Counted from the stretch's first letter, positions 34,401 through 41,480 are shown. The stretch: 64,000 nt of DNA from Paroedura picta (GCF_049243985.1 NC_135376.1:29756001-29820000), one strand, 5' to 3'. Translations and numbers: made by a program. Notes: a model not told the origin generated them from the letters alone.

Positions 34401-36322
34401 GAGCCCTCCTGTGATGAGAGGGTACATTCTCTACTCCAAAGGAAACCCATAGGCTCTTGTGATCCGTCTGGGACATACTCAAATAATATATAACTGTGCA
34501 AACCGATACAATGAAATCACCTGACAGTGACTTTGTCATGTGAACCAGCCCTGTGTTTTCTCATGAGGCCGTTGAAGTTCCATGTTTCTCATTTGTGACG
34601 GTGTTTGTGTTTCCACTGGTAGCGGCACCTTCATCAACATGTTTTCTCTCTCTCTCTCTGGCAGCTCTGTCATGGTCAGTGCTTATACAACTTCTCTGCT
34701 TCACTGTCTAACATTTCCCTCAATACTATAGCCAAAAGTGGTATGTTGGTTTTCTTTATGTCTACGTGTTCTTTTACTGTCCCATCCTCTCCCTTGCAAG
34801 TATTCCATGCTGACTGACTTCGAACATTTATCCAGGATATCATTTCTAAATTATTCTTGTGAGCAGGAGATTGAAAGGCAGCTGTTTCTGTTACGGAGCG
34901 TGGAAATTTTGTGGATAACCCTAACTCCATGTTTCATGTTCAGTTGCTCAAACTGAATATTTGTTATGAATGTAGCTGTGATATTTTTTTAACCTTGTGT
35001 GCTTAAAAAACACATAAAGGATGAAAACACAACACAGTGAGGCAAGTTCATATACATTTACGCTACAACTCAACGGACATAAGCCTCCAAAATAAGAAGG
35101 CTTTTTAAAAAGAGAGAGAGAAAGAAAGACTCACTCACAAGCTCTCCCTTTTGTTCTTCCACATCAGAGGTGGTTCAGAGGGATGGAGGGCAGTGTGCTG
35201 ATGCATTAAATAAACCCTTGCCTGCCTATCCCTCATGAGCGAAACAATGCCCACTGATGCCACGCCATGAGCCACTGGCAGATCTCACCCCTCGAACACC
35301 CTGGTCTTTGGAGGGGCAGAGTAGAAATTCTTTCCCATTTGCTTTTTAGTGCCATCTGCCCTTGCCCATAACAGCAGCCTGTGATTAGTGTTTCCTTCCT
35401 ATTAGAATATTTCCACTTGCGTTTGGCCCTTGCAGAAGCAAAAAGGTAGAAAACGTCATGCTAGCTCTTTCCAAACATTTTTCCTCCTGCAGGGGATATT
35501 GTGGAAGCAATTCCTGGGTTCTGTACTTCTTTTTCACCCTAATGTGTATATGCACTTCTTTCTCCCCAATGGACACCCAGAGTTACTTGCATCATTCTTC
35601 AACCTTCTATTTTATACTCAAAACAGCCCTGGGAGGTAGGTTATGCTGTGGCTCTGGCCGAGGTCACCCATGAGTGTTGATTTGAACCTGAGACTCCCAA
35701 ATCCTTGCCCAGCACTCTAACCACTCCAGCACACTGGCTGGCATAAGTATTATAAGGAGGAAAGTGCTAGGTGTTGTACAAGCTATTGTACAAGCAGAAG
35801 TGTTCTCTTATTCATATTCCCACTTGCTCATTATTGGATCCAATTCAAAACTCATTTCAAAATCATTGTGGATATCATTGAAGAAGGGAAAGGAAACCAT
35901 GAGACAAAGGGAAGAAGCGAAGGAGTAACTGCCCATTTAATTTCTCATCTCCTTCAAGGAGCACTTCAAATAGGCTTGGGGCAGGTGGGGGGAGGGCTGG
36001 GAATTACCTAGAAACATTTCTTTTATCATAATTTGAAGGCATTTCATCTGGCAGGTAGTTAAATCATTAAGATATCTGGCTGTTACAATTCTTGGAAATA
36101 AAGTTTAGAATTCAGCATATTGGATATGCTATGACACCATTGATGATACCCCCCACATTTTCAGTGTATGTTATCTGTCTTGTGTTTATTTTTTTTCCAA
36201 AGATCATGTACAAGGAGGATTCTGCAAAGCAACAAGGAGTGGAACAACCTTATTCCCATGCAATCAGTAAAACAATCACTGCCATGCCAGGACCACCAGT
36301 ATCCTCCAGTACGGACATCTGA
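1258..36322 (+). CDS. DOCK10: DOCK10, 3' half of the gene (25 coding exons found)
   Basis: Dedicator of cytokinesis 10, a DOCK-D (zizimin) family exchange factor that loads GTP onto Cdc42 and Rac-type GTPases in the cytosol and at membranes. The splice-joined reading frame gives about 1051 residues, roughly the C-terminal half of a protein of about 2180. Segments that match the family are [65 protein letters not shown] and [15 protein letters not shown]-2 starts around the exon at 14454-14669 and runs to 33202. The C-terminal tail ends in SSSTDI. Human DOCK10, as I remember it, ends in a similar ISKA...SSSAEV tail, which DOCK9 lacks, so DOCK10 is preferred over DOCK9 and DOCK11. All 25 exons have GT-AG borders and compatible phases, with no in-frame stops, so the gene looks intact. 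The 5' half lies upstream of the window. Confidence 0.95.
1538..1654 (+). CDS. DOCK10: DOCK10 coding exon (117 nt)
   Basis: Encodes 39 whole codons, [16 protein letters not shown] to FNINTSNQ, between ttttcag and gtaaac. The [17 protein letters not shown] core is typical of DOCK9/10/11. Confidence 0.93.
2281..2528 (+). repeat. tRNA-derived SINE, squamate type
   Basis: Starts at GGCATGGTGTAGTG (A-box region), carries GGGTTTGATTCC (B box), and has the ACCTTGGGCCAGTCACAG body and a short CTCTTCTTCT tail. It lies in the intron 1655-3171, which otherwise holds a pyrimidine-rich block (about 2000-2150) and a MITE. Confidence 0.85.
2668..2757. mobile_element. Short hAT-type MITE, internally deleted
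   Basis: Runs from CAGGGGTGGGCAAAC to CCACCCCTG and contains the GGAATTGTAGTCCATGGACA core seen at 17972 and 45001. Exact 8-bp target duplications GACTAAAT flank it at 2660-2667 and 2758-2765. At 90 bp it is shorter than its relatives because most of the left arm is missing. Confidence 0.85.
3172..3283 (+). CDS. DOCK10: DOCK10 coding exon (112 nt)
   Basis: Encodes [15 protein letters not shown], then [18 protein letters not shown]. This is a serine-rich linker characteristic of DOCK10. It ends in phase 1 before gtgaga. Confidence 0.92.
4013..4134 (+). CDS. DOCK10: DOCK10 coding exon (122 nt)
   Basis: Encodes [18 protein letters not shown], then [18 protein letters not shown] and TCEK. It is a Ser/Thr-rich, probably disordered linker. 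Phases agree with both neighbours. Confidence 0.92.
4224..4338 (+). CDS. DOCK10: DOCK10 coding exon (115 nt)
   Basis: Encodes [19 protein letters not shown], then [19 protein letters not shown]. The [15 protein letters not shown] helix is nearly invariant in DOCK-D proteins. Confidence 0.94.
4480..4546 (+). CDS. DOCK10: DOCK10 coding exon (67 nt)
   Basis: Encodes the segment [19 protein letters not shown], then NIL and two bases of a Glu codon. The acceptor is tttttccag and the donor gtaagc. Confidence 0.92.
4697..4815. repeat. Unclassified dispersed repeat, copy 1
   Basis: Contains GATGCTAGCCTCCAAGT, ACAGGACATCTCCAGACTAC and CCCTGAAGAAAA. It shares its plan with the copies near 25756, 25868, 56158 and 60656. 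The family is common in squamates, and I cannot class it. Confidence 0.55.
4866..5240. repeat. Two tandem copies of an unclassified repeat
   Basis: The segment at 4871-4935 (TTAGTTGCTGGGAAAGGCTA, then CATAAGTAATTGGGTGATC) recurs at 5112-5170 with substitutions. A third relative lies near 52030-52090. The copies sit in the intron 4547-5935. Confidence 0.5.
5936..5983 (+). CDS. DOCK10: DOCK10 coding exon (48 nt)
   Basis: A small exon encoding [15 protein letters not shown] plus a split Arg codon. Its position and sequence match the family. Confidence 0.92.
6621..6722 (+). CDS. DOCK10: DOCK10 coding exon (102 nt)
   Basis: Encodes [20 protein letters not shown], then [13 protein letters not shown] and a split Trp codon. 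[16 protein letters not shown] is a DOCK10-type segment. Confidence 0.93.
6723..8403. other. First half of a 3.5-kb DOCK10 intron
   Basis: No exon with acceptable borders and phase is visible here. The stretch is plain intronic sequence with purine-rich blocks. The open frames on both strands have no recognisable protein signature. Confidence 0.6.
8404..8600 (-). repeat. LINE 3' tail with (ATC)n microsatellite
   Basis: An ATC/CAT trinucleotide run (about 8408-8441) is followed by GGATTTATTATCCACCGTTT and CAAGTTGGCCCATGGCGGG. Read on the minus strand this matches the 3' end of squamate CR1/L2-like LINEs, which end in short tandem repeats. Confidence 0.55.
8905..9190 (-). repeat. tRNA-derived SINE (second family), complete, with target duplication
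   Basis: On the minus strand it begins GAGCCTCTTGTGGCGCAG, carries GAGTTCAATCCCAGC (B box), and ends in CTTTACCTTTACC-type repeats. The 12-bp direct repeat ATGTATTTCTTA at 8893-8904 and 9191-9202 is the target duplication. A long open frame across it on the + strand is not a gene. Confidence 0.85.
10243..10367 (+). CDS. DOCK10: DOCK10 coding exon (125 nt)
   Basis: Encodes [20 protein letters not shown], then [19 protein letters not shown]. The HRSQTLP motif (a possible phospho/14-3-3 site) is conserved in DOCK9 and DOCK10. The His/Ser-rich start varies between species. Confidence 0.93.
10647..10759 (+). CDS. DOCK10: DOCK10 coding exon (113 nt)
   Basis: Encodes [20 protein letters not shown], then [28 protein letters not shown] is a family hallmark. 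Confidence 0.93.
11201..11338 (+). CDS. DOCK10: DOCK10 coding exon (138 nt)
   Basis: Forty-six whole codons, from [20 protein letters not shown] to [15 protein letters not shown]. These are amphipathic helices of the armadillo-like region ahead of DHR-2. Confidence 0.94.
11890..11995. other. GC-rich, CpG-rich patch inside an AT-rich intron
   Basis: A block of about 100 bases with GCGCCTCTCGCCGCG, GGTCGGGGAGCCCCCGG and GCGCTGCGCGC interrupts AT-rich intron sequence. Its sharp borders suggest an inserted young repeat rather than a promoter. No coding exon is seen in it. Confidence 0.4.
12190..12348 (+). repeat. CR1-type LINE 3' fragment
   Basis: Contains TCCTTCAGATCAGGCTGGA, GGGGTTGGACTAGA and CCAACTCTATGATTTTA, the usual 3' end of CR1 elements. 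The ORF2 part is absent. Confidence 0.75.
13007..13189 (+). CDS. DOCK10: DOCK10 coding exon (183 nt)
   Basis: Sixty-one whole codons, from [20 protein letters not shown] to [17 protein letters not shown]. The [15 protein letters not shown] and [13 protein letters not shown] segments are highly conserved. Confidence 0.95.
13944..14054 (+). CDS. DOCK10: DOCK10 coding exon (111 nt)
   Basis: Thirty-seven codons, [16 protein letters not shown], then [19 protein letters not shown] and MK. The SQLIADxGIGGxRFQ motif is typical of DOCK-D. Confidence 0.95.
14454..14669 (+). CDS. DOCK10: DOCK10 coding exon (216 nt), entry to DHR-2
   Basis: Seventy-two codons containing [38 protein letters not shown] and [20 protein letters not shown]. 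This is the most strongly conserved stretch of the family and leads into lobe A of DHR-2. Confidence 0.96.
15816..15873 (+). CDS. DOCK10: DOCK10 coding exon (58 nt), DHR-2 lobe A
   Basis: Encodes [19 protein letters not shown] plus a split Gly codon. This is a TPR-like helix of DHR-2 lobe A. Confidence 0.94.
16211..16309 (+). CDS. DOCK10: DOCK10 coding exon (99 nt)
   Basis: Encodes [20 protein letters not shown], then [12 protein letters not shown]. This is the loop of lobe A that is longer in DOCK10 than in DOCK9. Confidence 0.92.
16736..16954 (+). repeat. tRNA-derived SINE, squamate type
   Basis: CTTGGTGTAGTGGTTAAAAG, then GGGTTTGATTCCCCACTCC and GGGGTATAAAAACC, then a TTCTTCTTC tail. A deletion in the middle removes part of the GGGTGACCTTGGGC body. 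Confidence 0.85.
17972..18107. mobile_element. Palindromic hAT-type MITE (136 bp)
   Basis: Begins CAGGGGTAGTCAAACTGCG and ends in its inverse, CCCCTG. The two arms pair over nearly the full length around CAGCATTCGCTG. Flanking 8-bp duplications GCCTAAGC (17964-17971) and GCCTAGGC (18108-18115) differ at one base. The 8-bp target site and CA...TG ends fit the hAT superfamily. Confidence 0.9.
18942..19048 (+). CDS. DOCK10: DOCK10 coding exon (107 nt)
   Basis: Encodes [20 protein letters not shown], then [15 protein letters not shown], an acidic loop. The acceptor cacaaag has a weak pyrimidine tract. The donor GAG|gttagc is also off-consensus, so the exon could be partly skipped. Confidence 0.92.
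19735..19882 (+). repeat. LINE 3' tail with (AATA)n
   Basis: Contains GTGGGGTTTTATCTTGTAA, GATGGCTTGCCAAGAATGG, GGGATAAAAATCTAATAATA and an AATAATAAAAATAAA run, the form of a CR1/L2-like LINE 3' end. Confidence 0.5.
19983..20105 (+). CDS. DOCK10: DOCK10 coding exon (123 nt), DHR-2
   Basis: Forty-one codons, [20 protein letters not shown], then [20 protein letters not shown] and K. This is the dimer-forming helical part of DHR-2 lobe A. Confidence 0.95.
20413..20526 (+). CDS. DOCK10: DOCK10 coding exon (114 nt), DHR-2
   Basis: Thirty-eight codons, [20 protein letters not shown], then [18 protein letters not shown]. The [11 protein letters not shown] motif marks the passage from lobe A to lobe B of the catalytic domain. 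Confidence 0.96.
21111..21412 (+). repeat. LINE fragment (C-terminal end of a reverse transcriptase ORF)
   Basis: A decayed reading frame gives [20 protein letters not shown], then a continuation like [18 protein letters not shown] and WVAISQK. This resembles the C-terminus of a vertebrate LINE protein ([17 protein letters not shown] type). The assignment to an RTE- or R4-like clade is uncertain. Confidence 0.6.
23314..23500 (-). repeat. 5S-rRNA-derived SINE
   Basis: On the minus strand it reads like the internal promoter half of 5S rRNA (GATCTTGTCATATCTCAGAAG, then CTTGGATGGGAGACCTC). This is followed by GGCAATGGCAAACCACCTCT and a body typical of 5S-Sauria-type SINEs. It ends beside a poly-C run. 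Confidence 0.75.
24675..24926 (+). repeat. tRNA-derived SINE, squamate type
   Basis: AGCCAGCGTGGTGTAGTGG, then CCGGGTTTGATTCCCCAC and TGGGTGACCTTGGGC, ending GTATAAAAATCAACTC and CTTCTTC. Near full length. Confidence 0.88.
25079..25300 (-). repeat. tRNA-derived SINE, 5'-truncated, minus strand
   Basis: Begins with the reverse-complement tail (AGAGGA)n and runs GTTGGTTCTTATATGC to CCCAAGGTCACCCAGCTGG. The tRNA-like head is missing. It stops exactly where an inverted-repeat arm starts at 25301. Confidence 0.8.
25301..25656. repeat. Nested inverted-repeat structure
   Basis: Outer arms at 25301-25344 and 25610-25655 pair with about 6 differences. Inside, arms 25341-25379 and 25393-25431 pair over 39 bases with 2 differences around a 13-base loop. 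A further inverted pair, CTGTTTATGCACTGG (25434) and CCAGTGCATAAACGG (about 25591), bounds a segment of about 170 bp. It is probably a MITE inserted into, or beside, a foldback element. Confidence 0.7.
25756..26060. repeat. Two adjacent copies of an unclassified dispersed repeat
   Basis: Both copies (about 25756-25862 and 25868-26060) carry CCAGAATTA, a GGTCATCTCCAG-like segment, an AGATCAG core and GGGGGACTCTG. They are relatives of the repeats at 4697, 56158 and 60656. Confidence 0.55.
27555..27607 (+). mobile_element. hAT-type MITE fragment (left arm only)
   Basis: CAGGGGTAGCCAAACTGTGG, then CCCTCCAGATGTCCATGGAC. The sequence matches the left arm of the MITEs at 17972 and 45001 and then breaks off. 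Confidence 0.8.
28801..29426. mobile_element. Non-autonomous DNA transposon with terminal inverted repeats (626 bp)
   Basis: Ends TAGGCATGTG and CACATGCCTA are exact inverses over 10 bases. TTCAGAT/ATCTGAA-type segments lie inside both ends. The interior has two similar blocks (CACCCACTCCCTTAAA and CACCCACTCCCTTTAAA). If the outer TA is the target site, a Tc1/mariner-type relative is possible. No transposase frame is visible. Confidence 0.6.
29973..30119 (+). CDS. DOCK10: DOCK10 coding exon (147 nt), DHR-2 lobe B
   Basis: Forty-nine codons, [20 protein letters not shown], then [20 protein letters not shown] and VKIIQDSNK. It follows the largest intron of the window (about 9.4 kb). Confidence 0.96.
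30486..30696 (+). CDS. DOCK10: DOCK10 coding exon (211 nt), DHR-2 lobe B
   Basis: Encodes [40 protein letters not shown] and [18 protein letters not shown], then CKRRTIL. Lobe B binds the switch regions of the GTPase in solved DOCK structures. Confidence 0.97.
31061..31092. repeat. Perfect 11-bp inverted repeat
   Basis: TTATAATTCAT and ATGAATTATAA are separated by 10 bases, in the intron 30697-31318. A cruciform, a homeodomain-type binding site pair and chance are all possible. Confidence 0.4.
31319..31509 (+). CDS. DOCK10: DOCK10 coding exon (191 nt), DHR-2 lobes B/C
   Basis: Encodes [18 protein letters not shown], then [20 protein letters not shown] and [15 protein letters not shown]. It ends exactly before the valine that begins the next exon. 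Confidence 0.97.
31627..32184. repeat. Dispersed repeat of about 560 bp, probable DNA transposon relic
   Basis: Shares long blocks with 48051-48552: GAACTCGGGTCTTCCTCT, a poly-C run, CCATTGAAACAG, CCTCTTTCTTTCTTTTCTTG, and AGGTAGGGTCACTCCAGATC. Its outer ends, CTGCACTTAC and GTGCAG, with CTTTATTCCA and GGAATAAAAG just inside, form an imperfect inverted repeat. No coding sequence is seen. Confidence 0.6.
32455..32565 (-). repeat. SINE fragment (minus strand)
   Basis: ACATGAACTTATGAAGCAGA, then TCTTTGGTCCTAC and CCATTGTCTCAGGCATAGA resemble the 3' half of a squamate SINE that reads CATGAAGCTGCCTTATACTG in younger copies. Decayed. Confidence 0.5.
32656..32756 (+). CDS. DOCK10: DOCK10 coding exon (101 nt), nucleotide-sensor segment
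   Basis: Encodes [20 protein letters not shown], then [13 protein letters not shown] and a split Arg codon. The first codon (GTA) matches by position the nucleotide-sensor valine of DOCK9 (Val1951), which pushes out Mg-GDP. I infer this from its distance to the C-terminus. Confidence 0.96.
33064..33202 (+). CDS. DOCK10: DOCK10 coding exon (139 nt), end of DHR-2
   Basis: Encodes [20 protein letters not shown], then [20 protein letters not shown] and EVMNEQ. It forms the last helices of lobe C. The donor is CAG|gtttga. Confidence 0.96.
33300..33462 (-). repeat. CR1/L2-type LINE 3' fragment
   Basis: ACATAGAGCTGGAAGGGATC, then CCATCCTCTGGG-like and AAATCCCTTCCTGACTTTGC segments in minus orientation. 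This is the usual CR1-like 3' region. Confidence 0.65.
34017..34115. repeat. Short minisatellite of CACCATGCATTG units
   Basis: About eight imperfect repeats built from ACCATGCACCATGCATTG and ACCATGCAATGT, in the intron 33203-36202. The units contain ATGCAT palindromes. Confidence 0.8.
34665..34740 (+). CDS. DOCK10: Possible alternative C-terminal exon of DOCK10
   Basis: A 76-nt candidate exon with a long (TC)n pyrimidine tract ending in ggcag and a good gtatgt donor. In the frame left open by the exon ending at 33202 it reads [20 protein letters not shown], then TIAKS, with no stop. Inclusion would shift the terminal exon into a frame that ends after about 22 more codons ([14 protein letters not shown] onward). 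It would therefore replace the usual tail. It could also be an intronic chance match. Confidence 0.35.
35600..35743 (-). repeat. tRNA-derived SINE, old copy
   Basis: On the minus strand it reads GCCAGTGTGCTGGAGTGGTT, then TCTCAGGTTCAAATCAAC (B box) and GGGTGACCTCGGCC. It is more diverged than the other tRNA SINEs. Confidence 0.75.
36203..36322 (+). CDS. DOCK10: DOCK10 terminal coding exon and stop
   Basis: Encodes [20 protein letters not shown], then [19 protein letters not shown] and TGA at 36320-36322. The acceptor is tttttttccaaag. The tail is disordered and less conserved than DHR-2, but the ISK...SSS pattern fits DOCK10. Confidence 0.9.
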   Translation: MMYKEDSAKQQGVEQPYSHAISKTITAMPGPPVSSSTDI

Positions 36323-36830
36323 TGGATGGACCTGACTTTGAATAGTCCAGGAGATAATTCAGAGAAGATTTTGGATGAGCAAACCATGAAGAACACAGTC
36401 AAAACTAAATGCAATGTGTTGTTTTAATTTATTGAATATTTTCAGTGTTATTTTTTATTGCCCTTTTGCTTTTTTTAATGTTATTGCCTTTCCTGATATT
36501 TGCACATTTCCTATGGTTTTTGTTATGCCTCAGTCTTTATTAAACCAGACGGAACATGAAATTCTCATTGGACATTTAGCTTCCCAGCAAGCCTTATGTT
36601 TGCTGTAAATGGTAATATAATCTAATAACGAGTCCTAGTATACTTATATTTTAAAGGCCAAAAGTGGATGTTTTATAACATTGAAGTATATTGCAGTTGT
36701 AAATAGAAGATGTGTAAAATATGTCATTTTTACAAAATTTTTAGTTAATAATTGACATTACTAAAATGTGGATAACATTTCAGATACAGCTATATTAAAA
36801 TATTTGTCTACATGTAAAAAAATCGCCTGT
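36323..36830 (+). other. DOCK10: DOCK10 3' untranslated region (end uncertain)
   Basis: AT-rich sequence after the stop without coding potential. ATTAAA at 36794-36799 is a plausible polyadenylation signal, with another ATTAAA near 36538. The true end cannot be set from the sequence alone. Confidence 0.55.
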
Positions 36831-37319
36831 TTTTCCTTAGGATGTCCAAGTTCTCTGATGTATTTAATGACCACTGGGGAAAAAACCATTGCTGCCCTGG
36901 AATCTGGCCCTGCTGAGGTGTCAGCAATAAGACTCTTTCTCCCTTTGGTCCCTTTCTCCAGGGTAATATCACCACATCTGCTGTTGCCCTTAAGCCCATA
37001 AACATCACAGGCTGTTGTAGAGAAGAAAATCATTGCTTTCTCTAGCCTCTCTTTGGAGGATGCCCAGACATAACAAAAGAGATTCAGATTTAGCATTTCT
37101 GATATCCTTGCCAGTGAGTAGCTGTGCCTCCCCCTCCAGTACTCTTTGGCCTTCATCTGCTGATGCAGAACTCCAGATTTCATTCTGCATGCACACGCAG
37201 CTCTGTGCATTGCTCAGAATGCACTGGCCTCTTGTCCAAGGAGCATAGCATAGCATTCATGAGAGTGATCCCAGTTTTATCTTCACAAAAAACCCACAGC
37301 AAAACAAAAAAAACCTTTT

Positions 37320-37610
37320 GAATAGGATGTGCGTGCGCGGGCCCCGAGCCGCCCTCTCCCCGGACTCCGGAGCAGCGGTCCACAGCGGGCGAAAGCTTGC
37401 GGACCACAGCTTTAAAGGGATTGTGATCCCTTTAAGTGATTTCTCCAAGCAGCAAGTTCATACAGAAAACATTTTAAGGGACTACAGTCCCTTTAAATGG
37501 CCTTTAGGATCAACTTTCCAGTCGTCCAAAAAAATCCCAACTATTTTCAGGATTTTTCAGACTTGGCCATTTCAGATAGCTGAAATTCATCCCCAATCTA
37601 GCTGAAAGGA
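37320..37610. repeat. GC-rich fragment related to the 28801 transposon
   Basis: Starts TAGGATGTGCGTGCGCGGG, similar to the TAGGCATGTG end at 28801, and contains palindromic ATCCCTTTAA/TTAAAGGGAT blocks and GGCCATTTCAGATAGC. The matching far end is not visible. Confidence 0.45.
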
Positions 37611-38384
37611 CAGGCAGAAAATACTTGATAATGTGTTTTTTTTTTCAATTTGGATTTAGCCCAATGCCTACTAGCAGCACAAAGACCCCATTGCATCATG
37701 CACCAACTCCTTTTCACCAGTTCACTGACCGTAATGAGGGGAAATTGTTCCATCATTCACTACAATATACATCATGTTGAGTGAGACGTTTAGTTGCAAT
37801 GAAAAACCATCTTATATTACCAACTTCTGCTGCGTAAGCAAATGAAAGGAATTCTAGACTTCAGGAGTAAGAACAGCTCTGCTTACCACTAAAATTAGTT
37901 TTTTAAAAAAGCTACAAATACATACTAAAACACAATGCTTGTAAAATAATCTTTTTGACTACTTTTCCCATTTTTCCATAAGATCTGAGCAGCTAATATC
38001 AATATTAGTGCTATGTCTATCTGAGCTACTGCTATTTTTATGCTAAGTTTAAAATATAGGGATTTTTCCTTCTAAGACAGACTCCATCGGCCCATTTCGT
38101 ACTCTCCTGATATTCGCTTGGGCTTATGGCTTCAAATGTGTGAGAAATGCCAGCAATTGCCTCCCAGTACGACTATGATGGAAACATGCTCAGTGGAGCC
38201 AGGGCAGACAACCCCTGTATAGCCTCCTGCACAAAATCTTTCATCTCTTGTAAATCAAGGACACCAGCACAACCCTTGTTTATTATAAGGGCTTTCCAGA
38301 CAGGATAACCTGACAGGAAGTCAGTGTTGGCAGTACCATTGCGGTCTCGTAGCATCTGTCTGCTCAATATATGTTGTGCAACAC

Positions 38385-38580
38385 ACCTTGATGTGGCTAG
38401 CCTAATCTTGTCAAATCTCGGAAGCTAAGCAGGGCCGACCCTGGTTAGTCTTTGAAGGGGAAACCACCACTAGGGGGACCACAAAGTGGCAGGAAATGGC
38501 TAACATCTTTTGCCTTAAAAACCCGTTGTGGGGTTCACCATACTTCAGCTGAGACTTGGTAGCCCCCCCCAAAAAAAAAA
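38385..38580 (+). repeat. 5S-rRNA-derived SINE
   Basis: CTAATCTTGTCAAATCTCGG, then AAGCTAAGCAGGGCCGACCC and TGGTTAGTCTTTGAA match the 5S rRNA internal promoter region. A SINE body and an A-rich tail follow. Confidence 0.85.
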
Positions 38581-38739
38581 AGAGTAGCATATGCCTGGTG
38601 ACACAGGCTGAAAACCTTCGAGATCAGAACTTCTTGTTCTGTTTAGTTCTGTTTAGAAGTATGATAAATAAATAAATAGTTGTTCAGTTAAGTGCTCAGC
38701 AAAAATAATTAAGAATGAAAACCTATGCAAACTCCTTGG

Positions 38740-38920
38740 TCCACTCAGTTCATCACTGTTGTGTTGGACTAACGGCAGCTCTCCACAGACTCAAGCAAAG
38801 AAAGTTTTTCTCACAACCTCCTACCCGCAATCCCTTAGCAGGAGATACCAAGGGCTGGACCTGGAACCTTTAAAATGTAAAACAAGTGCTGTACAACTGG
38901 GCCATGGCAGCTCTTCTGAA
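38740..38920 (-). repeat. tRNA-derived SINE relic
   Basis: CAGCTCTCCACAGACTCA, then CTGGACCTGGAACCTTTAAA and CAACTGGGCCATGGCAGCTC resemble, on the minus strand, a squamate tRNA SINE with a GGTTC box. Confidence 0.5.
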
Positions 38921-41179
38921 CAAAGCTGGACATTTCTGAGTCAATACACATGAGAAAAGTTTACTCATCAGACATGAAGGGAAGCAATTGTTAACATACT
39001 TAATTTGCGAAGAATTTCAGGTCCACTGCTGTGGCCTGGAAGAATCTCAAGAGTTTGATTTGGATATTAAATGTCCCTCTGCCTGCCAAGTAGGGAAGAA
39101 GTCGTATCTTGGGTTGCAACCTGTATGTATCTGGAATTCAGCCCGCCTTTTCCTTGAAAACAGAATCAGTTCCAGACACTTTGGGGCTGCTCTTGTCATG
39201 CTAAGAAAATGATAGATGGTTTCATTTATAAAATCGAACTGAAAAAAACACACACATACCTCTTCCAATATATTGTGCTGCTTTCCTTCATATTAGGAAG
39301 ATTAAAACGTAGTGACAGTTTTGGTCAAGCCACAAACCAGTCAAGCCATCAAGTAATTACAGCTTGAAATGCCTTTCATTAATATCTTGTATGCACTGGT
39401 AGCTGCAATATTATTGAGCTGATGAGATGTTCTGTCATCTTCTAGCAGGATTCATGTTGCAGTGAGGCCATATGAAATGTGAATAAGTCATCATTAACCC
39501 AAATGCATTTTATTTTAAAAGACAGTATCAGCAAATAATTACATCTTCTACAAATCTATTCAATGCATTTCCTAAAACCAACAACGTCCAGTAGGATTAA
39601 GCAGAACCAAGTGGAAGCAGCTTTAAATTCCATTTGACTTGTAGAGTCAGGGAATGGCCTTGGGCCAGGTTACTATCTCTCAAGTTCAGCCCAATAACAA
39701 ACTGAGATAAGGGTTTTTAAGGATTCTTTCCACCACAGGATGCCTAGAAGCAAGGGCAAGAGGCCCAACATGGCATCCCCACCTCCCCATCCTGAAATGT
39801 TGCTGCATTACCTAAGTGAAGATCTTCCAGGATTCAGTATATTCCAAAACTAAATAAAAACATGCTGTGAGAGAGGCAATTCTGGGAGTACCAGCTTGGC
39901 TTGAGGTGAACTCAACCTACTAGACAGTTTGGCTGTTTAGGGGAACTATTGAGAAGACAGAAGATGGGGATACCTAGGGAGTAGCTTTTCTGGGAAGTTT
40001 CTCCCAACTCAAACAGAATTTTATCAATACTGACATACAACTACTCCTGGGAGGACTTTTCCGTATGGGTGGCCCCTATCTCCCTCTTCTGCCTGTCCAC
40101 AGTAATCCAGCTACTTATACTTGGGGTGGGGGAGTTACAACTTCAATCCATAAGAAATAGGGTTGTCTGCAAGGGGACAGGGGACAGAAACATAAGTTTT
40201 CAGCATCATGCTGATGCCCTGACATCACTTCCAGAGTGACCTGGAAGTGACATCATCACACTGGGACAATGCTGTAGCATTCTAGAATTCTGTTTTAACA
40301 AGTCTCCCTAGGGAAAGACCTTCCTCCAAATTCCATTTCTGCTACATCAAGAGAGCTTCCTGATTCTACCCTCACCAATGGGAAATCTCTGGAAGATCTG
40401 CTGTCTGGGAAGAGGAAGCCAGATTCTGACTTTAGGGGCTTTTGTCTTATTTTTTTTTTTAACCTTATGCTGAAGAAACTGGTTCTCTTAATTATCACAC
40501 TCTTTCACAATCTTCTCTGGGTGTTTCATCAGACACTACTATGGATTGCAAAATGGGGGCAGGACTTATAAAGAGTCAAAGCAGAGAATAAAAAATGATG
40601 TTGCACTGGGGGAAAGTTACTTATTGCATTTCATTCAGAGATCCCTATGTATGTGTTACATTTTTTTAGTTCCCCTGACAAAGTGGTATGCAAGATATGT
40701 AGGCATCTCTGTGGTGGTATGCTGGTCTATGACTGTATTAAAGATCTACTACATGTGGAGATCTCTGAGTGACATATCATAAAGATACGATTTTCCCAGA
40801 GCAATCATGTCTTTTCTTCTCTGCTTCAACTGCCATGGTCTGTCCAGCTAGAAAAGGGATGGTCATCACCACAAATATGATTAATGAGGTTTTAGGGCTT
40901 TTCACAGAGATTACTCACTGGGTCAGAAAAGCAGGATGCCACGTGCTTCCTCAGGAAAAAACATCAAAACAAGAATCCCCTAAAAACTGTAGTTGGTATT
41001 TCAATAACTGGACAGTTTCTAAATTAATAATTTCCAGTTACATTACGCTAACATAATGTAGGGTTTTAATGAGTGAGGCCTTATCCCCTGTGCTCAATTT
41101 CTGGCTTCTGGCTTTCGAAGCTGTAAAAAGCCCGAGGTTAGATCATGCTGCAGTTTCAGGAGTACAGCAAAAGACTTCT

Positions 41180-41480
41180 GAAAATTGGAATGTTCAGCCT
41201 GGAGAATAGGAGGTTGAGAGGGGATATGAATGGTAGCAGTTAGATATTGGGGGGGGGGACTTCACAATCTGAGTAGTGCAGCGGTGGAATAGGGTGCCTA
41301 AGGATGTAGTGATCTCCCCTCACTGCAGCCTTCAAGTAGGCTTTCAAGCAGGCCCCTCACTGCGGCCTTCAAGCAGTAGCTGGACAGATACTTATCATGG
41401 ATACTTTAGGCTGATCCTGTATTGAGCAGGAGGTTGGACTAGATGGCTTGTATGGCCCCTTCCAACTCTATGGTTCTATG
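41180..41480 (+). repeat. CR1-type LINE 3' end
   Basis: Contains TGTTCAGCCTGGAGAATAGG, AGCTGGACAGATACTTATCA, GGTTGGACTAGATGGCTTGT and CCAACTCTATGGTTCTATG, the standard CR1 3' end. A small tandem duplication of the CCTTCAAG(T/C)AG segment lies inside. Confidence 0.85.
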
